Below, one piece after another: positions 39,452 to 47,888 of a stretch of DNA of 64,000 nt. The stretch comes from Billgrantia tianxiuensis. GTDB taxonomy: Bacteria; Pseudomonadota; Gammaproteobacteria; Pseudomonadales; Halomonadaceae. The notes under the pieces are model-generated. The model saw only the letters and a program-made list of their open reading frames with translations. It did not search any database and had not been told where the DNA came from. The stretch spans positions 3,906,001-3,970,000 of the forward strand of contig NZ_CP035042.1 of the NCBI RefSeq assembly GCF_009834345.1, written 5' to 3'. The position numbers and the translations under genes were made by a program. The number at the start of each line of letters is the position of its first letter. Position 1 is the first letter of the stretch.

Positions 39452-40387
39452 TCAACCAGCTGATGGCGCCGGATGGTGCTCCACCCAATGTCGCGCGATA
39501 TCCACCCGCCGGGTGACCCAGACCCGGTCATGTGCCTCGATATGGTCGAGGAAGCGCTGCAGGGCGCGGAAGCGACCGGGGCGGCCGAGCAGTCGGCAGT
39601 GCATGCCCACCGAAAGCATCTTGGGTGAGTCCTCGCCTTCGGCGTAGAGAACGTCGAAGGCATCGCGCAGGTAGGTGAAGAAGTGATCGGCGGTGTTGAA
39701 GCCTTGGGGAGCTGCGAAACGCATGTCGTTGCTGTCCAGGGTATAAGGCACGATCAGGTGGTCGTGCTCGCTGCCCTGGCTGTCGGTCACCCGGGTCCAG
39801 AACGGCAGGTCGTCACCGTAGTAATCGCTGTCGTAGAGGAAGCCACCCTCATCGAGCACCAGGCGTCGGGTATTGGGGCTGTCGCGGCCGGTGTACCAGC
39901 CCAGGGGCTTCTCGCCGTAGAGGCGCTGGAAGATCTCCATGGCACGCTGCAGGTGTTCACGCTCGACGTGCTCCGGCACCTCCTGGTAGTGGATCCAGCG
40001 GTAGCCATGGCAGGCGATCTCGTGGCCCAGCTCCTTGAAGGCATGCGCCACCTCGGGGTGGCGCTCCAGCGCCATGGCCACGCCGAACACCGTCAGCGGC
40101 AGGTCACGACGCTCGAACTCGCGCAGGATGCGCCATACGCCCGCACGCGAACCGTACTCGTAGATCGACTCCATGCTGAGGTGGCGGTCAGGGTAGGCAG
40201 CCGCCCCGATGATCTCGGAGAGGAACTGCTCGGAGCCAGGGTCGCCATGCAGTACGCAGTTCTCCCCACCCTCTTCGTAGTTGAGCACGAATTGTACGGC
40301 GATCTTGGCCCGGCCCGGCCAATTGGCATGGGGCGGGGTTCGACCGTAACCGATCAGGTCACGGGGATAGTCGCGGCTATCGCTCAT
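39452..40387 (-). CDS. puuE: Allantoinase PuuE (polysaccharide-deacetylase fold)
   Basis: 311 residues. RDLIGYGRTPPHANWPGRAK, the metal-binding region LNYEEGGENCVLHGD, YGSRAGVWRILREFERR, HEIACHGYRWIHYQ and SVGMHCRLLGRPGRFRALQRFLDHI are PuuE hallmarks. It opens allantoin to allantoate without belonging to the classic AllB family. AGAGGAA precedes ATG 40387; an in-frame extension upstream is promoter DNA containing a TGTATACA box. It faces the racemase gene across a large regulatory region. Confidence 0.94.
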   Translation of the reverse strand: MSDSRDYPRDLIGYGRTPPHANWPGRAKIAVQFVLNYEEGGENCVLHGDPGSEQFLSEIIGAAAYPDRHLSMESIYEYGSRAGVWRILREFERRDLPLTVFGVAMALERHPEVAHAFKELGHEIACHGYRWIHYQEVPEHVEREHLQRAMEIFQRLYGEKPLGWYTGRDSPNTRRLVLDEGGFLYDSDYYGDDLPFWTRVTDSQGSEHDHLIVPYTLDSNDMRFAAPQGFNTADHFFTYLRDAFDVLYAEGEDSPKMLSVGMHCRLLGRPGRFRALQRFLDHIEAHDRVWVTRRVDIARHWVEHHPAPSAG

Positions 40388-40457
40388 CGGCAATTCCTCT
40401 TGTTCTTGCTGGCAGGGCGTGGGTTTGATGCTGCCGAAGCGGCCCTGCTCCGTCAAA

Positions 40458-40467
40458 ATGTATACAA
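40458..40467. promoter_or_regulatory. TTGTATACAA-type box 1, puuE side
   Basis: ATGTATACAA with exact core, 71 bases upstream of the puuE ATG. Confidence 0.7.
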
Positions 40468-40609
40468 TGCAGAAAATAGACTGTATCCACGAAGGTTGCA
40501 ATAGGTTGTCCACCAAGAGCCACGGCTGTTCTGGCAGGGGCTCTGTTCGTATCAACTGCCTGCGAACCGGCCTGTTTCATTATGGACAGCCTGGCACGCC
40601 ACACCATCT

Positions 40610-40619
40610 TTGTATACAA
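40610..40619. promoter_or_regulatory. TTGTATACAA box 2, perfect palindrome
   Basis: TTGTATACAA at 40610-40619, extended to TTTGTATACAAA; the most symmetric copy in the window, midway between puuE and the racemase gene. Confidence 0.75.
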
Positions 40620-40730
40620 AAAACAACGATATCTGCAACCCTCGAACACGATGCGTACGCGAGCTGTTCAGCATGACTTGGCGCTGATTAGGGAAGCGCC
40701 TAACGGTCAGGCAACACATCATCAATCCAA

Positions 40731-40740
40731 CTGTATACAA
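40731..40740. promoter_or_regulatory. TTGTATACAA-type box 3
   Basis: CTGTATACAA with exact core, about 230 bases before the racemase ATG. Confidence 0.68.
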
Positions 40741-40919
40741 TTTTGTCGAAGAATCGTCGTCAATCTTCCTTTCTTACCCACCTGCCCGACCTTTGTCTAA
40801 TAACCCATGCATGGCCCCTCTTGCACATAAATTCATACAAGTAATTGAATTAAATATGGAAACCTCGACTCATCGAAGATCGAATGAAATTCTTGCGTCG
40901 AAGTGACGCAACGCCTATT

Positions 40920-40929
40920 TTGTGTACAA
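40920..40929. promoter_or_regulatory. TTGTATACAA-type box 4, racemase side
   Basis: TTGTGTACAA, one mismatch in the core, 41 bases before the racemase ATG where a repressor would overlap the promoter or early transcript. Confidence 0.62.
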
Positions 40930-40969
40930 AGATATTTTTTATTGTTCACAAGAAAAGTTCGGAGCTCGC

Positions 40970-41716
40970 ATGCGCCTACGCATCATCAACCCCAACACCA
41001 CGGTCGCCATGACCCACAAGATCGGCGAGGCAGCGCGACGCATCGCGGCTCCCGGTACAACGATCGTGGCGACCCAGCCGGCCGATGGTCCCGTTTCCAT
41101 CGAAGGGCACTTCGACGAAGCCATCAGCGCGGTAGGGGTCATGGAGGAAGTGTTGAACGGCGAGAAAGATGCCACCGATGCCTATGTGATCGCCTGTTTC
41201 GGTGACCCCGGCCTGCTCGCCGCGCGCGAGCTGACCCGCGCGCCGGTCATCGGCATCGCCGAAGCAGCCTTCCATATGGCCAGCCTGATCAGCACACGCT
41301 TCTCGGTGGTCACGACCCTGTCACGCACGGGCATCATCGCCGAACACCTGTTGGAGCAGTACGGATTCCGTCATCACTGCCGCCGGGTCCGCGCCGCCGA
41401 GATCCCGGTGCTCGACCTGGAGGAGGACGGTTCCTCGGCGCTGGCACGCATCATCGAAGAGTGCCATCGCGCCCGCGACGAGGACGGTATCGGCGCCATC
41501 GTGCTTGGCTGCGGCGGCATGGCCGACCTGACCGAGACCATCTCGCGCGAGGTCGGTCTGCCGGTGATCGAGGGGGTCACGGCCGCGGTGAAACTGGCCG
41601 AGGCACTCGTCGGACTGGGGCTCGGCACCAGCAAGCATGGCGACCTGGCCTTCCCTCGTCCCAAAGCCTTTATCGGACGCTTCGAAGGCTACTCGAACCT
41701 GACCAGGGAGCGCTGA
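40970..41716 (+). CDS. Asp/Glu/hydantoin racemase family protein, probable allantoin racemase
   Basis: 248 residues. MRLRIINPNTTVAMTHKIGE is the family start. Two catalytic cysteines are visible: Cys76 in YVIACFGDPGL and Cys181 in IVLGCGGMADL, the pair that removes and returns the alpha proton. Beside allantoinase, and with NCS1 permeases downstream, the likely job is interconverting allantoin enantiomers so that the whole pool can enter the pathway; a hydantoin role cannot be excluded. GGAG precedes the ATG. Confidence 0.9.
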   Translation: MRLRIINPNTTVAMTHKIGEAARRIAAPGTTIVATQPADGPVSIEGHFDEAISAVGVMEEVLNGEKDATDAYVIACFGDPGLLAARELTRAPVIGIAEAAFHMASLISTRFSVVTTLSRTGIIAEHLLEQYGFRHHCRRVRAAEIPVLDLEEDGSSALARIIEECHRARDEDGIGAIVLGCGGMADLTETISREVGLPVIEGVTAAVKLAEALVGLGLGTSKHGDLAFPRPKAFIGRFEGYSNLTRER

Positions 41717-41841
41717 GCCCATGGCCTCATAACAGCATTCCATAACAACAACACCAACTTGAAAGCACGTCACGTCTCATAGCCCGACAGCAGCAGCGGG
41801 CACAACCACAACACAGAGCAACGACTTGCGAGGACAGACCC

Positions 41842-43221
41842 ATGCAACACCCCACTCCCCATAGCGCGGCTGCGGATTCCAGCGTGGATCCCGGCATGAC
41901 GGCGCCCGGTGTTTCCAAGGCCCTGGGCGACGAATCCCTCGCGCCCCAGAAAACACGGATCATGGGGCGCACCTCCTACTTCCTGGCCTGGTTCGGTGGC
42001 TGCGTGTCGATCGGCACTTTTGCCATGGGCTCAAGCGTGGTGGGCACGCTGAACCTGATCCAGGCGACCCTGGCCATCGCCATCGGCTGCTTCGTGATCG
42101 GCATCGCACTCGCCCTGAACGGCGCCGCCGGCTACAAGTACGGTATTCCCTTCATGGTGCAGGCGCGCAGTGCCTTCGGCTTCGCCGGCACCCGCTTGCC
42201 CGGCCTGGTGCGGGCGGTGCCGGCGGTGGTGTGGTATGGCTTCCAGAGCTGGATCGGCGCGGGCGCCCTGAACATGGTCTCGGCTACCCTGTTCGGCTTC
42301 GACAACCTGGTGTTCTATTTCATCACCTTCCAGTTCCTGCAGATCGGCCTGTCGGTGATGGGCTTCCAGGGTATCAAATGGCTGGAGAACATCGGCAGTG
42401 CCTTCATTCTGGCTTCGCTGATGTATATGTTCTATGCCACGGTGCAGCGCTATGGCGATGAGCTCTCGGCCAGCCTGCTGACCATGGAAGGCTCCTGGGG
42501 CATGCCATTCTGGGGCGCCACCATGCTGTTCCTGGGCATTTACAGCACCATGATGCTCAATGTCAGCGACTACTCGCGGGAACACAAGCAGGGTACCGGC
42601 CAAGGCCTTCTCACGACCATCTACGCGATGTCGATCCTGCCCTGCACGCTGTTCATGGGCCTGATCGGCTACATGGTCTCCGAGGCCACCGGCACCGCCG
42701 ACCCCATCCAGGTGTTCGCCAACGCGGTGGACAACACGCCGCTGCTGATGACCACGCTGCTGTTCATCGCCTTCGCCCAGGTCACCACCAACGTGCTCAA
42801 CAACGTGGTGCCGCCGACCTACGTGCTGATGGACGTGTTTAAGCTGAAATTCACCACCTCCTCGGTCATCGTCGGCCTGCTGGCCTTCGCCACTTTCCCC
42901 TGGAAGCTGGTACAACCCGACTCCGCAGCCGGCCTGCAGCTCTTCGTGCAGACCTATTCCGCCTTCCTCGGCCCGATCTTCGCCATCCTGGTGGTCGACT
43001 ATTACCTGATTCGGCGTCGCACGCTGGACCTCGGCCACCTCTATAACGAGAGCGGCCCCTACCAGGGCGTCAACCTCGCAGCGGTCATCGCTACCGCAGT
43101 GGGCATCGTGGCGGCACTGACCTTCTCCGCCGTTTCCTGGTACGCCAGCCTGATCCCGGCCGGCCTGACCTACTACCTGCTGATGCAGCACTGGGCGCCC
43201 TGCCAGCGCTTCCGCCAGTGA
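41842..43221 (+). CDS. NCS1 family purine/cytosine permease-like protein
   Basis: 459 residues with about twelve hydrophobic segments. The region YFLAWFGGCVSIGTFAMGSS, KYGIPFMVQARSAFGFAGTR and VPAVVWYGFQSWIGAGALNM matches CodB/PurP-like NCS1 carriers. It is more cytosine-permease-like than the next gene and may carry a purine or ureide. AGGAC lies ahead of the ATG. It follows the racemase by 125 bases with no gene between, and a hairpin separates it from the second NCS1 gene. Confidence 0.88.
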   Translation: MQHPTPHSAAADSSVDPGMTAPGVSKALGDESLAPQKTRIMGRTSYFLAWFGGCVSIGTFAMGSSVVGTLNLIQATLAIAIGCFVIGIALALNGAAGYKYGIPFMVQARSAFGFAGTRLPGLVRAVPAVVWYGFQSWIGAGALNMVSATLFGFDNLVFYFITFQFLQIGLSVMGFQGIKWLENIGSAFILASLMYMFYATVQRYGDELSASLLTMEGSWGMPFWGATMLFLGIYSTMMLNVSDYSREHKQGTGQGLLTTIYAMSILPCTLFMGLIGYMVSEATGTADPIQVFANAVDNTPLLMTTLLFIAFAQVTTNVLNNVVPPTYVLMDVFKLKFTTSSVIVGLLAFATFPWKLVQPDSAAGLQLFVQTYSAFLGPIFAILVVDYYLIRRRTLDLGHLYNESGPYQGVNLAAVIATAVGIVAALTFSAVSWYASLIPAGLTYYLLMQHWAPCQRFRQ

Positions 43222-43232
43222 CTCCACGCACG

Positions 43233-43260
43233 CATTCCCGCCCCGTCATGGGCGGGAATG
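43233..43260. terminator. Intercistronic hairpin between two NCS1 permease genes
   Basis: CATTCCCGCCC (43233-43243) pairs perfectly with GGGCGGGAATG (43250-43260), 6-base loop, no T run. Likely sets relative expression or mRNA stability of the two permeases. Confidence 0.55.
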
Positions 43261-43291
43261 ACGCTCGACCACAACGATAACGGTGACGACG

Positions 43292-44749
43292 ATGAAAGAG
43301 AGTGAGCTGGACATTCAGCGCATCGACCCGACGCTCTACAACGAGGACCTGGCCCCGCTGAAGCACAAGGACCGCAACTGGGGCGCCTTCGAGATCTTCA
43401 ACGTCTGGTCCAACGACATCCAGAGCCTGTTCGGCTATACCCTGGCGGCCTCGCTGTTCCTGGCCTACGGACTCAACGGCTGGGCGGTGATGGCGGCGAT
43501 CATTCTCGCCGGCTTCATCGTCATGTTCCTGGTCAACCTGACCGGCAAGCCCAGCGTCAAGTACGGTATCCCCTTCCCGGTGATGGTGCGCGCCAGCATG
43601 GGCGTACGCGGCGCCAACCTGCCGGCCATGCTGCGCGCGATCATCGGCATCTTCTGGTATGGCGTGCAGACCTACTTCGCTTCCACTGCGGTGGCACTGC
43701 TGATCGTCGCGCTGTTCGGCGCCGGCAACGGAACCACCTTCCTCGGGCTTTCCGGGGTGGCCTGGGTCTCGTTCGTGATCGTCTGGCTGTTCCAGATCGC
43801 GATCTTCTGGTCCGGCATCGAGCGCATCAAGCACTTCCTCAACTGGGCCGGCCCCTTGGTCTACGTGGTGATGGTGGCATTGATGATCGTGGTCTGGTAC
43901 CAGGCCGGCAGTGAACTCTTGCCAGCCATTGGAACCATCTTCAGCGCCGATGGCGAGCGTAGCGGCAGCGCCGTGGCGGCATTCCTGGCCATCGTCGGCA
44001 CCATGGTGGCCTACTTCGCCGCGGTGGTGATCAACTTCGGCGACTTCACCCGCTTCGTCAGGACCGAACGCCAGATGAAGCTCGGCAACCTGCTGGGGCT
44101 GCCGCTCAACGTGGCCTTCTTCTCTTTCATCGCGCTGATCATCACCGCCGGCACCCTGGTGCTGTTCGGCGATGCCCTGACCAACCCGGCCGATATCGTC
44201 GAGCGGGTCGACTCCCTGCCGTTGACCATCGTCGCCGCGCTGACCTTCTTCGCCGCCACCGTGGGCATCAACCTGGTCGCCAACTTCATCCCTCCCGCCT
44301 ATGACCTGGCCAACCTCTTCCCCAGCAAGATCAGCTTCAAGGTGGGCGGGCTGATCACTGCCGTGGTGGCCTTCTTCGTCGGTGCGCTGTGGGTCTCGCT
44401 GATCAGCCAGATCGGCGTGCCGGGCTTCGTCAACGCTCTCGGCGCCATTGTCGCGCCCTTCTACGGCATCATCGTGGTGGACTACTACCTGGTGAAGCGC
44501 CAGCACCTCGACATGCAGCAGCTGTTCTCCTCCGAGCCGGGAACCGCCTATTACTACGTGAAGGGCTGGAACACCCGGGCGCTGATGGCATTCGGCGGTG
44601 CCGCACTGTTCTCCATCTCCACCGTGGTCGTACCGGCACTCTCCGGTCTCGACGGCTACGGCTGGATGATGGGCGCCGCACTCGGCGGGCTGTTCTACTA
44701 CGGCCTCATGCACGGCTACCGCGCCGCACCGGTGGCACCGGCCACCTGA
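43292..44749 (+). CDS. NCS1 family allantoin/hydantoin permease (PucI/HyuP-like)
   Basis: 485 residues. NRNWGAFEIFNVWSND-type sequence (here KDRNWGAFEIFNVWSNDIQS), KYGIPFPVMVRASMGVRGAN, GIFWYGVQTYFASTAV and VVINFGDFTRFVRTERQM are those of the allantoin/hydantoin/uracil branch of NCS1 (PucI, Mhp1, FurE). Symport with a cation is expected. ATG 43292 is used; GTG 43283 is an alternative. Last gene before a terminator. Confidence 0.9.
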   Translation: MKESELDIQRIDPTLYNEDLAPLKHKDRNWGAFEIFNVWSNDIQSLFGYTLAASLFLAYGLNGWAVMAAIILAGFIVMFLVNLTGKPSVKYGIPFPVMVRASMGVRGANLPAMLRAIIGIFWYGVQTYFASTAVALLIVALFGAGNGTTFLGLSGVAWVSFVIVWLFQIAIFWSGIERIKHFLNWAGPLVYVVMVALMIVVWYQAGSELLPAIGTIFSADGERSGSAVAAFLAIVGTMVAYFAAVVINFGDFTRFVRTERQMKLGNLLGLPLNVAFFSFIALIITAGTLVLFGDALTNPADIVERVDSLPLTIVAALTFFAATVGINLVANFIPPAYDLANLFPSKISFKVGGLITAVVAFFVGALWVSLISQIGVPGFVNALGAIVAPFYGIIVVDYYLVKRQHLDMQQLFSSEPGTAYYYVKGWNTRALMAFGGAALFSISTVVVPALSGLDGYGWMMGAALGGLFYYGLMHGYRAAPVAPAT

Positions 44750-44780
44750 TCGAACCATCCACGACGTACACGGAGAAACG

Positions 44781-44814
44781 CAAACCGCCGGACGCCCAGG
44801 CGTTCGGCGGTTTG
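44781..44814. terminator. Bidirectional terminator between NCS1 permease and GntR regulator
   Basis: A 16-bp stem, 44781-44796 with 44799-44814, ending CAAA/TTTG, stands between converging genes. Confidence 0.85.
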
Positions 44815-44825
44815 CCTTGCGCTCA

Positions 44826-45608
44826 TCAGCCGCGCCCGAACAGGTTCGCCTTCACTTCCCCCAGATGCTCTTCTAGCAGTGCGCGCGCGGTCTGCTCGTC
44901 GCGGTCGCGCAGCGCCGCGACGATGGCGCGATGCTGCGCCTCGTAACGCTTGCGGCGTTCAGGCGTCAGGGAGATTCGCTTGAGCCGCCCCCACTCCCCC
45001 TCCTCACGCACTGCGTTGGTCAATTCGAGAATACGCAGGAAGAAGCTGTTGTGAGTGGCTTCTGCAAAGGCCTGGTGCAAGGCACCGTCCCAGTGCTCGA
45101 ACGCTTCGATGCTGGTGGCCGACTCCGAGCGCTCGAGACACTCGTCCATACGCGCGAAATCGGCAGCCGTGGCAAAGCGCACGATCAACGTCACCATCTG
45201 CGGTTCTATCAGCACCCGGGCATCCATCAACTGAGCCGGGCTCACCTGTCTCGCCATGCTGCCCACGCTCGGCGACCCTGCAGATGCTGAGCCAATGTCG
45301 GCGGACTCGCCCCCGCTCGGGGACAGCAACTCAGCGGCACGCTCGCTGACGAAGGTGCCGCTACCCACCACCTGGGTGATCGCACCAAGCGACTTGAAGT
45401 GCCCCAGCACTCGCCTCACCGCGCCGCGAGAGGCGCCGAAGCGATCGCTCAGCTCACGCTCCGTGGGCAGCCGATGCCCCGGAGGAAAGCGACCGCTGAC
45501 GATCTCGGCTCGCACGTAGCGCGCCAGGGCTCTGGCCCCATCCGAACGTATGCCGTTCTCGGCCAGCGAGCCCCGGTTGTCATTAGCACGTATCGGCCTC
45601 TCGCTCAC
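44826..45608 (-). CDS. GntR-family transcriptional regulator, FCD class
   Basis: 260 residues. The winged helix has VSGRFPPGHRLPTERELSDRFGASRGAVRRVLGHFK, then a low-complexity linker and an FCD domain (DARVLIEPQMVTLIVRFATA, ALHQAFAEATHNSFFLRILEL, HRAIVAALRDRDEQTARALLEEHL). Start is the GTG at 45608 with AAGGA six bases ahead; an in-frame TTG at 45644 is unlikely. It is divergent from the FAH-TctC-TctAB genes. Palindromic sites in the gap suggest it controls them and itself. They differ from the TTGTATACAA box, so this is a separate regulatory branch. Confidence 0.9.
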   Translation of the reverse strand: MSERPIRANDNRGSLAENGIRSDGARALARYVRAEIVSGRFPPGHRLPTERELSDRFGASRGAVRRVLGHFKSLGAITQVVGSGTFVSERAAELLSPSGGESADIGSASAGSPSVGSMARQVSPAQLMDARVLIEPQMVTLIVRFATAADFARMDECLERSESATSIEAFEHWDGALHQAFAEATHNSFFLRILELTNAVREEGEWGRLKRISLTPERRKRYEAQHRAIVAALRDRDEQTARALLEEHLGEVKANLFGRG

Positions 45609-45664
45609 TGGGCGTCCTTCTTCATGTCTTTCATGCGGATCCAATTTCTGCTGAATCTAGACCA

Positions 45665-45709
45665 TTTGGTACTTCAGTACAAAGAATCAAGCTTGATTTA
45701 GTACCAATC
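45665..45709. promoter_or_regulatory. Palindromic operator cluster between GntR regulator and FAH gene
   Basis: TTTGGTACTtcAGTACAAA (45665-45683) is a near-perfect dyad; AATCAAGCTTGATT (45685-45698) is a perfect 14-bp palindrome; AGTACCAAT follows. The outer TTGGTACT and AGTACCAA are symmetric about the central AAGCTT. Typical of FCD-regulator operators; the bound factor is inferred from position. Confidence 0.65.
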
Positions 45710-45766
45710 AGCTTCTAGTCTCGGTCATTACAGAACCAAAAACAAACCAATGGAGAGCCAATCGTC

Positions 45767-46651
45767 ATGAAATTCGCCACGCTGCGACCGGCGCCCGACC
45801 AACCGCCTCTCGTCGCCTTGATCGACGCTGCGGGCCAGCACTACTGGCCACTGAACGAGCTGGTGCCCGAGTTCCAGGGCGACATGCAGCAGTTGCTGCG
45901 CGACTGGGCCTCCCTGGCTGCCCGGATCGCGCCCAAGGGTGAAGGACGCCTCCTCGATGCCGCGCGCCTCGAACCACCCATCCACCCTCATCGCAACATG
46001 TTCTGCGTCGGCAAGAACTACTTCGAGCATGCCGCCGAGTTCAGTCACTCCGGTTATGACAGCAGCACGACCGCCGACGACGTGATACCCAAGTTTCCCA
46101 TCATCTTCACCAAGGCCTACAACACCTTGATCGCCCATGGCGACGACATTCCCCGCCATGCCGAGGTCACCCGCCAGCTCGACTACGAAGCTGAATTCGC
46201 CGTCATCATCGGCAAGGGGGGCCGTGGCATCAAGCGGGCCAACGCCTACGATCATGTCTGGGGTTATACCATCGCCAACGACGTGACCGCCCGCGATCTC
46301 CAGCAGCAACACAAGCAATGGCATCTCGGCAAGTCGCTGGACGGCCTTTGTCCCATGGGGCCGTGGATCGTTACCGCCGACGAAGTAGACCGCGATGATG
46401 CCACCATCAAATGCTGGGTCAACGGCGAGCTGCGCCAGGATGCCCGCCTGGATCAGTTGATCTTCGACGTACCGACGCTGATCGAGACGCTCTCGGCCGG
46501 CATCGAACTCAAGCCGGGTGACGTGATCCTGACCGGCACCCCAGTTGGGGTCGGCATTGGCTTCAACCCGCCCAGGTTCCTGCAGGCCGGCGACATCGTG
46601 CGTATCGAGGTCGAGGGCATGGGCGCATTGGAAAATCGGGTCGGCGACTGA
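45767..46651 (+). CDS. Fumarylacetoacetate hydrolase (FAH) family protein
   Basis: 294 residues. The C-terminal FAH domain starts at NMFCVGKNYFEHAAEF; the metal ligands lie in DYEAEFAVIIGKGGRG and GYTIANDVTARDLQ, with the later GDVILTGTPVGVGIG loop. Family members hydrolyse or decarboxylate acylpyruvates and related 2-oxoacids; some have been labelled ureidoglycolate lyase, so a ureide role is possible but unproven. It precedes a TctC-type binding protein and a TctAB permease, suggesting that an imported carboxylate is its substrate or precursor. Confidence 0.88.
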   Translation: MKFATLRPAPDQPPLVALIDAAGQHYWPLNELVPEFQGDMQQLLRDWASLAARIAPKGEGRLLDAARLEPPIHPHRNMFCVGKNYFEHAAEFSHSGYDSSTTADDVIPKFPIIFTKAYNTLIAHGDDIPRHAEVTRQLDYEAEFAVIIGKGGRGIKRANAYDHVWGYTIANDVTARDLQQQHKQWHLGKSLDGLCPMGPWIVTADEVDRDDATIKCWVNGELRQDARLDQLIFDVPTLIETLSAGIELKPGDVILTGTPVGVGIGFNPPRFLQAGDIVRIEVEGMGALENRVGD

Positions 46652-46722
46652 GCGGCCCGTCATCTGCACGGCACCAGGTTCCACAAGCGCCAACGAGCGC
46701 GACAACAACACAGGAGCACGCC

Positions 46723-47817
46723 ATGAACATTCCCGATACCAAGCCGAAACCCCTCGCTGCCGCCCTGCTGGTCGCCGCCGCCGGTCTAGCCAGCGCCCCG
46801 GCCATGGCCGAGGATTTCTACGCCGGAAAGGCCATCGAGATGGTGGTACCGTTCGGCGAGGGTGGCGCCACCTACGTGGCGGCCAAGTTCCTCGAGCCCT
46901 TCCTGGAGAAGCATCTGCCGGGCAATCCCCAGGTCAACGTGCGCACCCGGCCGGGCGGCGGCTCGATTCTCGGCGCCAACTGGTTCCAGCAGAATGCCGA
47001 GCCCGATGGCGAGACGATCCTGTTCACCACCTCCTCGACCTCGAATCCCTATGTGCTGGGCATGGATGCGGTGGAGTACGATCTGGCCGCGATGCGGCCC
47101 GCCTATAGCCTGCCCTTCGGGGCGGTGATCTACGTCTCGCCGCGCACCGGCATCGAGTCGCCGGCCGACCTGCACTCGCCTGACATGCCGCTCATCTATG
47201 GCGGTATTGCCGCCGCCGCCAGCGACCTGCCCGTGCTGCTGGCCTTCGAGCTGCTGGAGCTCGACCTGCGCGCGGTGCTCGGCTTCGATGGCCGCGGCCC
47301 GGCCCGCCTGGCCTTCGAGCGCGGCGAAACCAATATCGACTTCCAGTTCACGCCCGCCTACATGTCGCAGGTGGTGGATATGGTCGAGGCCGGCACCGCA
47401 GTTCCGATCATGACCGGCGGCTCGGTGGGCGACGACGGCGTGCTCAGCGCTCGCGACCCCGCTTTCCCCGACTACCCCTCGGTCTATGAGGTTTACGAGG
47501 AGATCAACGGCGAGCCACCCTCCGGCGTGGAGTGGGATGCCTTCCAGGCGATCGGTGCCACGACCTTCAACTTCGGGCTGACTGCCTACCTGCCGGAAGG
47601 CACACCGGACGAGGTCCTCGAGATCTTCGAGGAGACCATTGCCGCCATCAACGCCGATCCCGACTACCAGGAGCAGAGCCAGGAAGCCGTGGGTGGCTAC
47701 GATCTGTTGCCCGCCTCGGTGGTCACCGGCTCGCTGAGCGAATCCCTGCAGCCCTCCGACGAGGTGCGCGATTACCTGCGCACCCTGCTCGCCGACAAGT
47801 ACGACGTCGAGCTGTAG
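46723..47817 (+). CDS. Tripartite tricarboxylate transporter (TctC/Bug) substrate-binding protein
   Basis: 364 residues, somewhat longer than typical Bug proteins (about 320). A signal peptide (LAAALLVAAAGLASAPAMAE) precedes FYAGKAIEMVVPFGEGGATY, VNVRTRPGGGSILGANWFQQ and the later TPAYMSQVVDMVEAGTAVPI. Bug proteins bind carboxylated or amide-bearing molecules. It lies between the FAH gene and the TctAB gene on the same strand. A hairpin follows it. Confidence 0.88.
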   Translation: MNIPDTKPKPLAAALLVAAAGLASAPAMAEDFYAGKAIEMVVPFGEGGATYVAAKFLEPFLEKHLPGNPQVNVRTRPGGGSILGANWFQQNAEPDGETILFTTSSTSNPYVLGMDAVEYDLAAMRPAYSLPFGAVIYVSPRTGIESPADLHSPDMPLIYGGIAAAASDLPVLLAFELLELDLRAVLGFDGRGPARLAFERGETNIDFQFTPAYMSQVVDMVEAGTAVPIMTGGSVGDDGVLSARDPAFPDYPSVYEVYEEINGEPPSGVEWDAFQAIGATTFNFGLTAYLPEGTPDEVLEIFEETIAAINADPDYQEQSQEAVGGYDLLPASVVTGSLSESLQPSDEVRDYLRTLLADKYDVEL

Positions 47818-47830
47818 CCTCGGTGCCGAT

Positions 47831-47858
47831 GTGGCCAGCCGTTACCGCGGCTGGTCAC
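47831..47858 (+). terminator. Intercistronic hairpin between TctC and TctAB genes
   Basis: GTGGCCAGCCG (47831-47841) pairs with CGGCTGGTCAC (47848-47858), one G-T pair, 6-base loop. Position after a binding-protein gene fits differential expression. Confidence 0.55.
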
Positions 47859-47888
47859 ATTCGATGATTCTGCATAGGAAACTGCCTC

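Larger units (their letters stand above)
40388..40969. promoter_or_regulatory. 582-bp divergent control region between puuE and the racemase gene
   Basis: No gene is supportable. The region is clearly more AT-rich than its surroundings and contains three exact TGTATACA cores (40459, 40611, 40732) and one TGTGTACA (40921), about 120-190 bases apart. That number of copies suggests looping or control of two divergent promoters by one regulator. Confidence 0.7.

Noticed and set aside
43091..44758. 555-codon minus-strand open frame over the NCS1 permease genes
   Set aside because: Shadow; no motif, and the plus-strand permeases explain the DNA.
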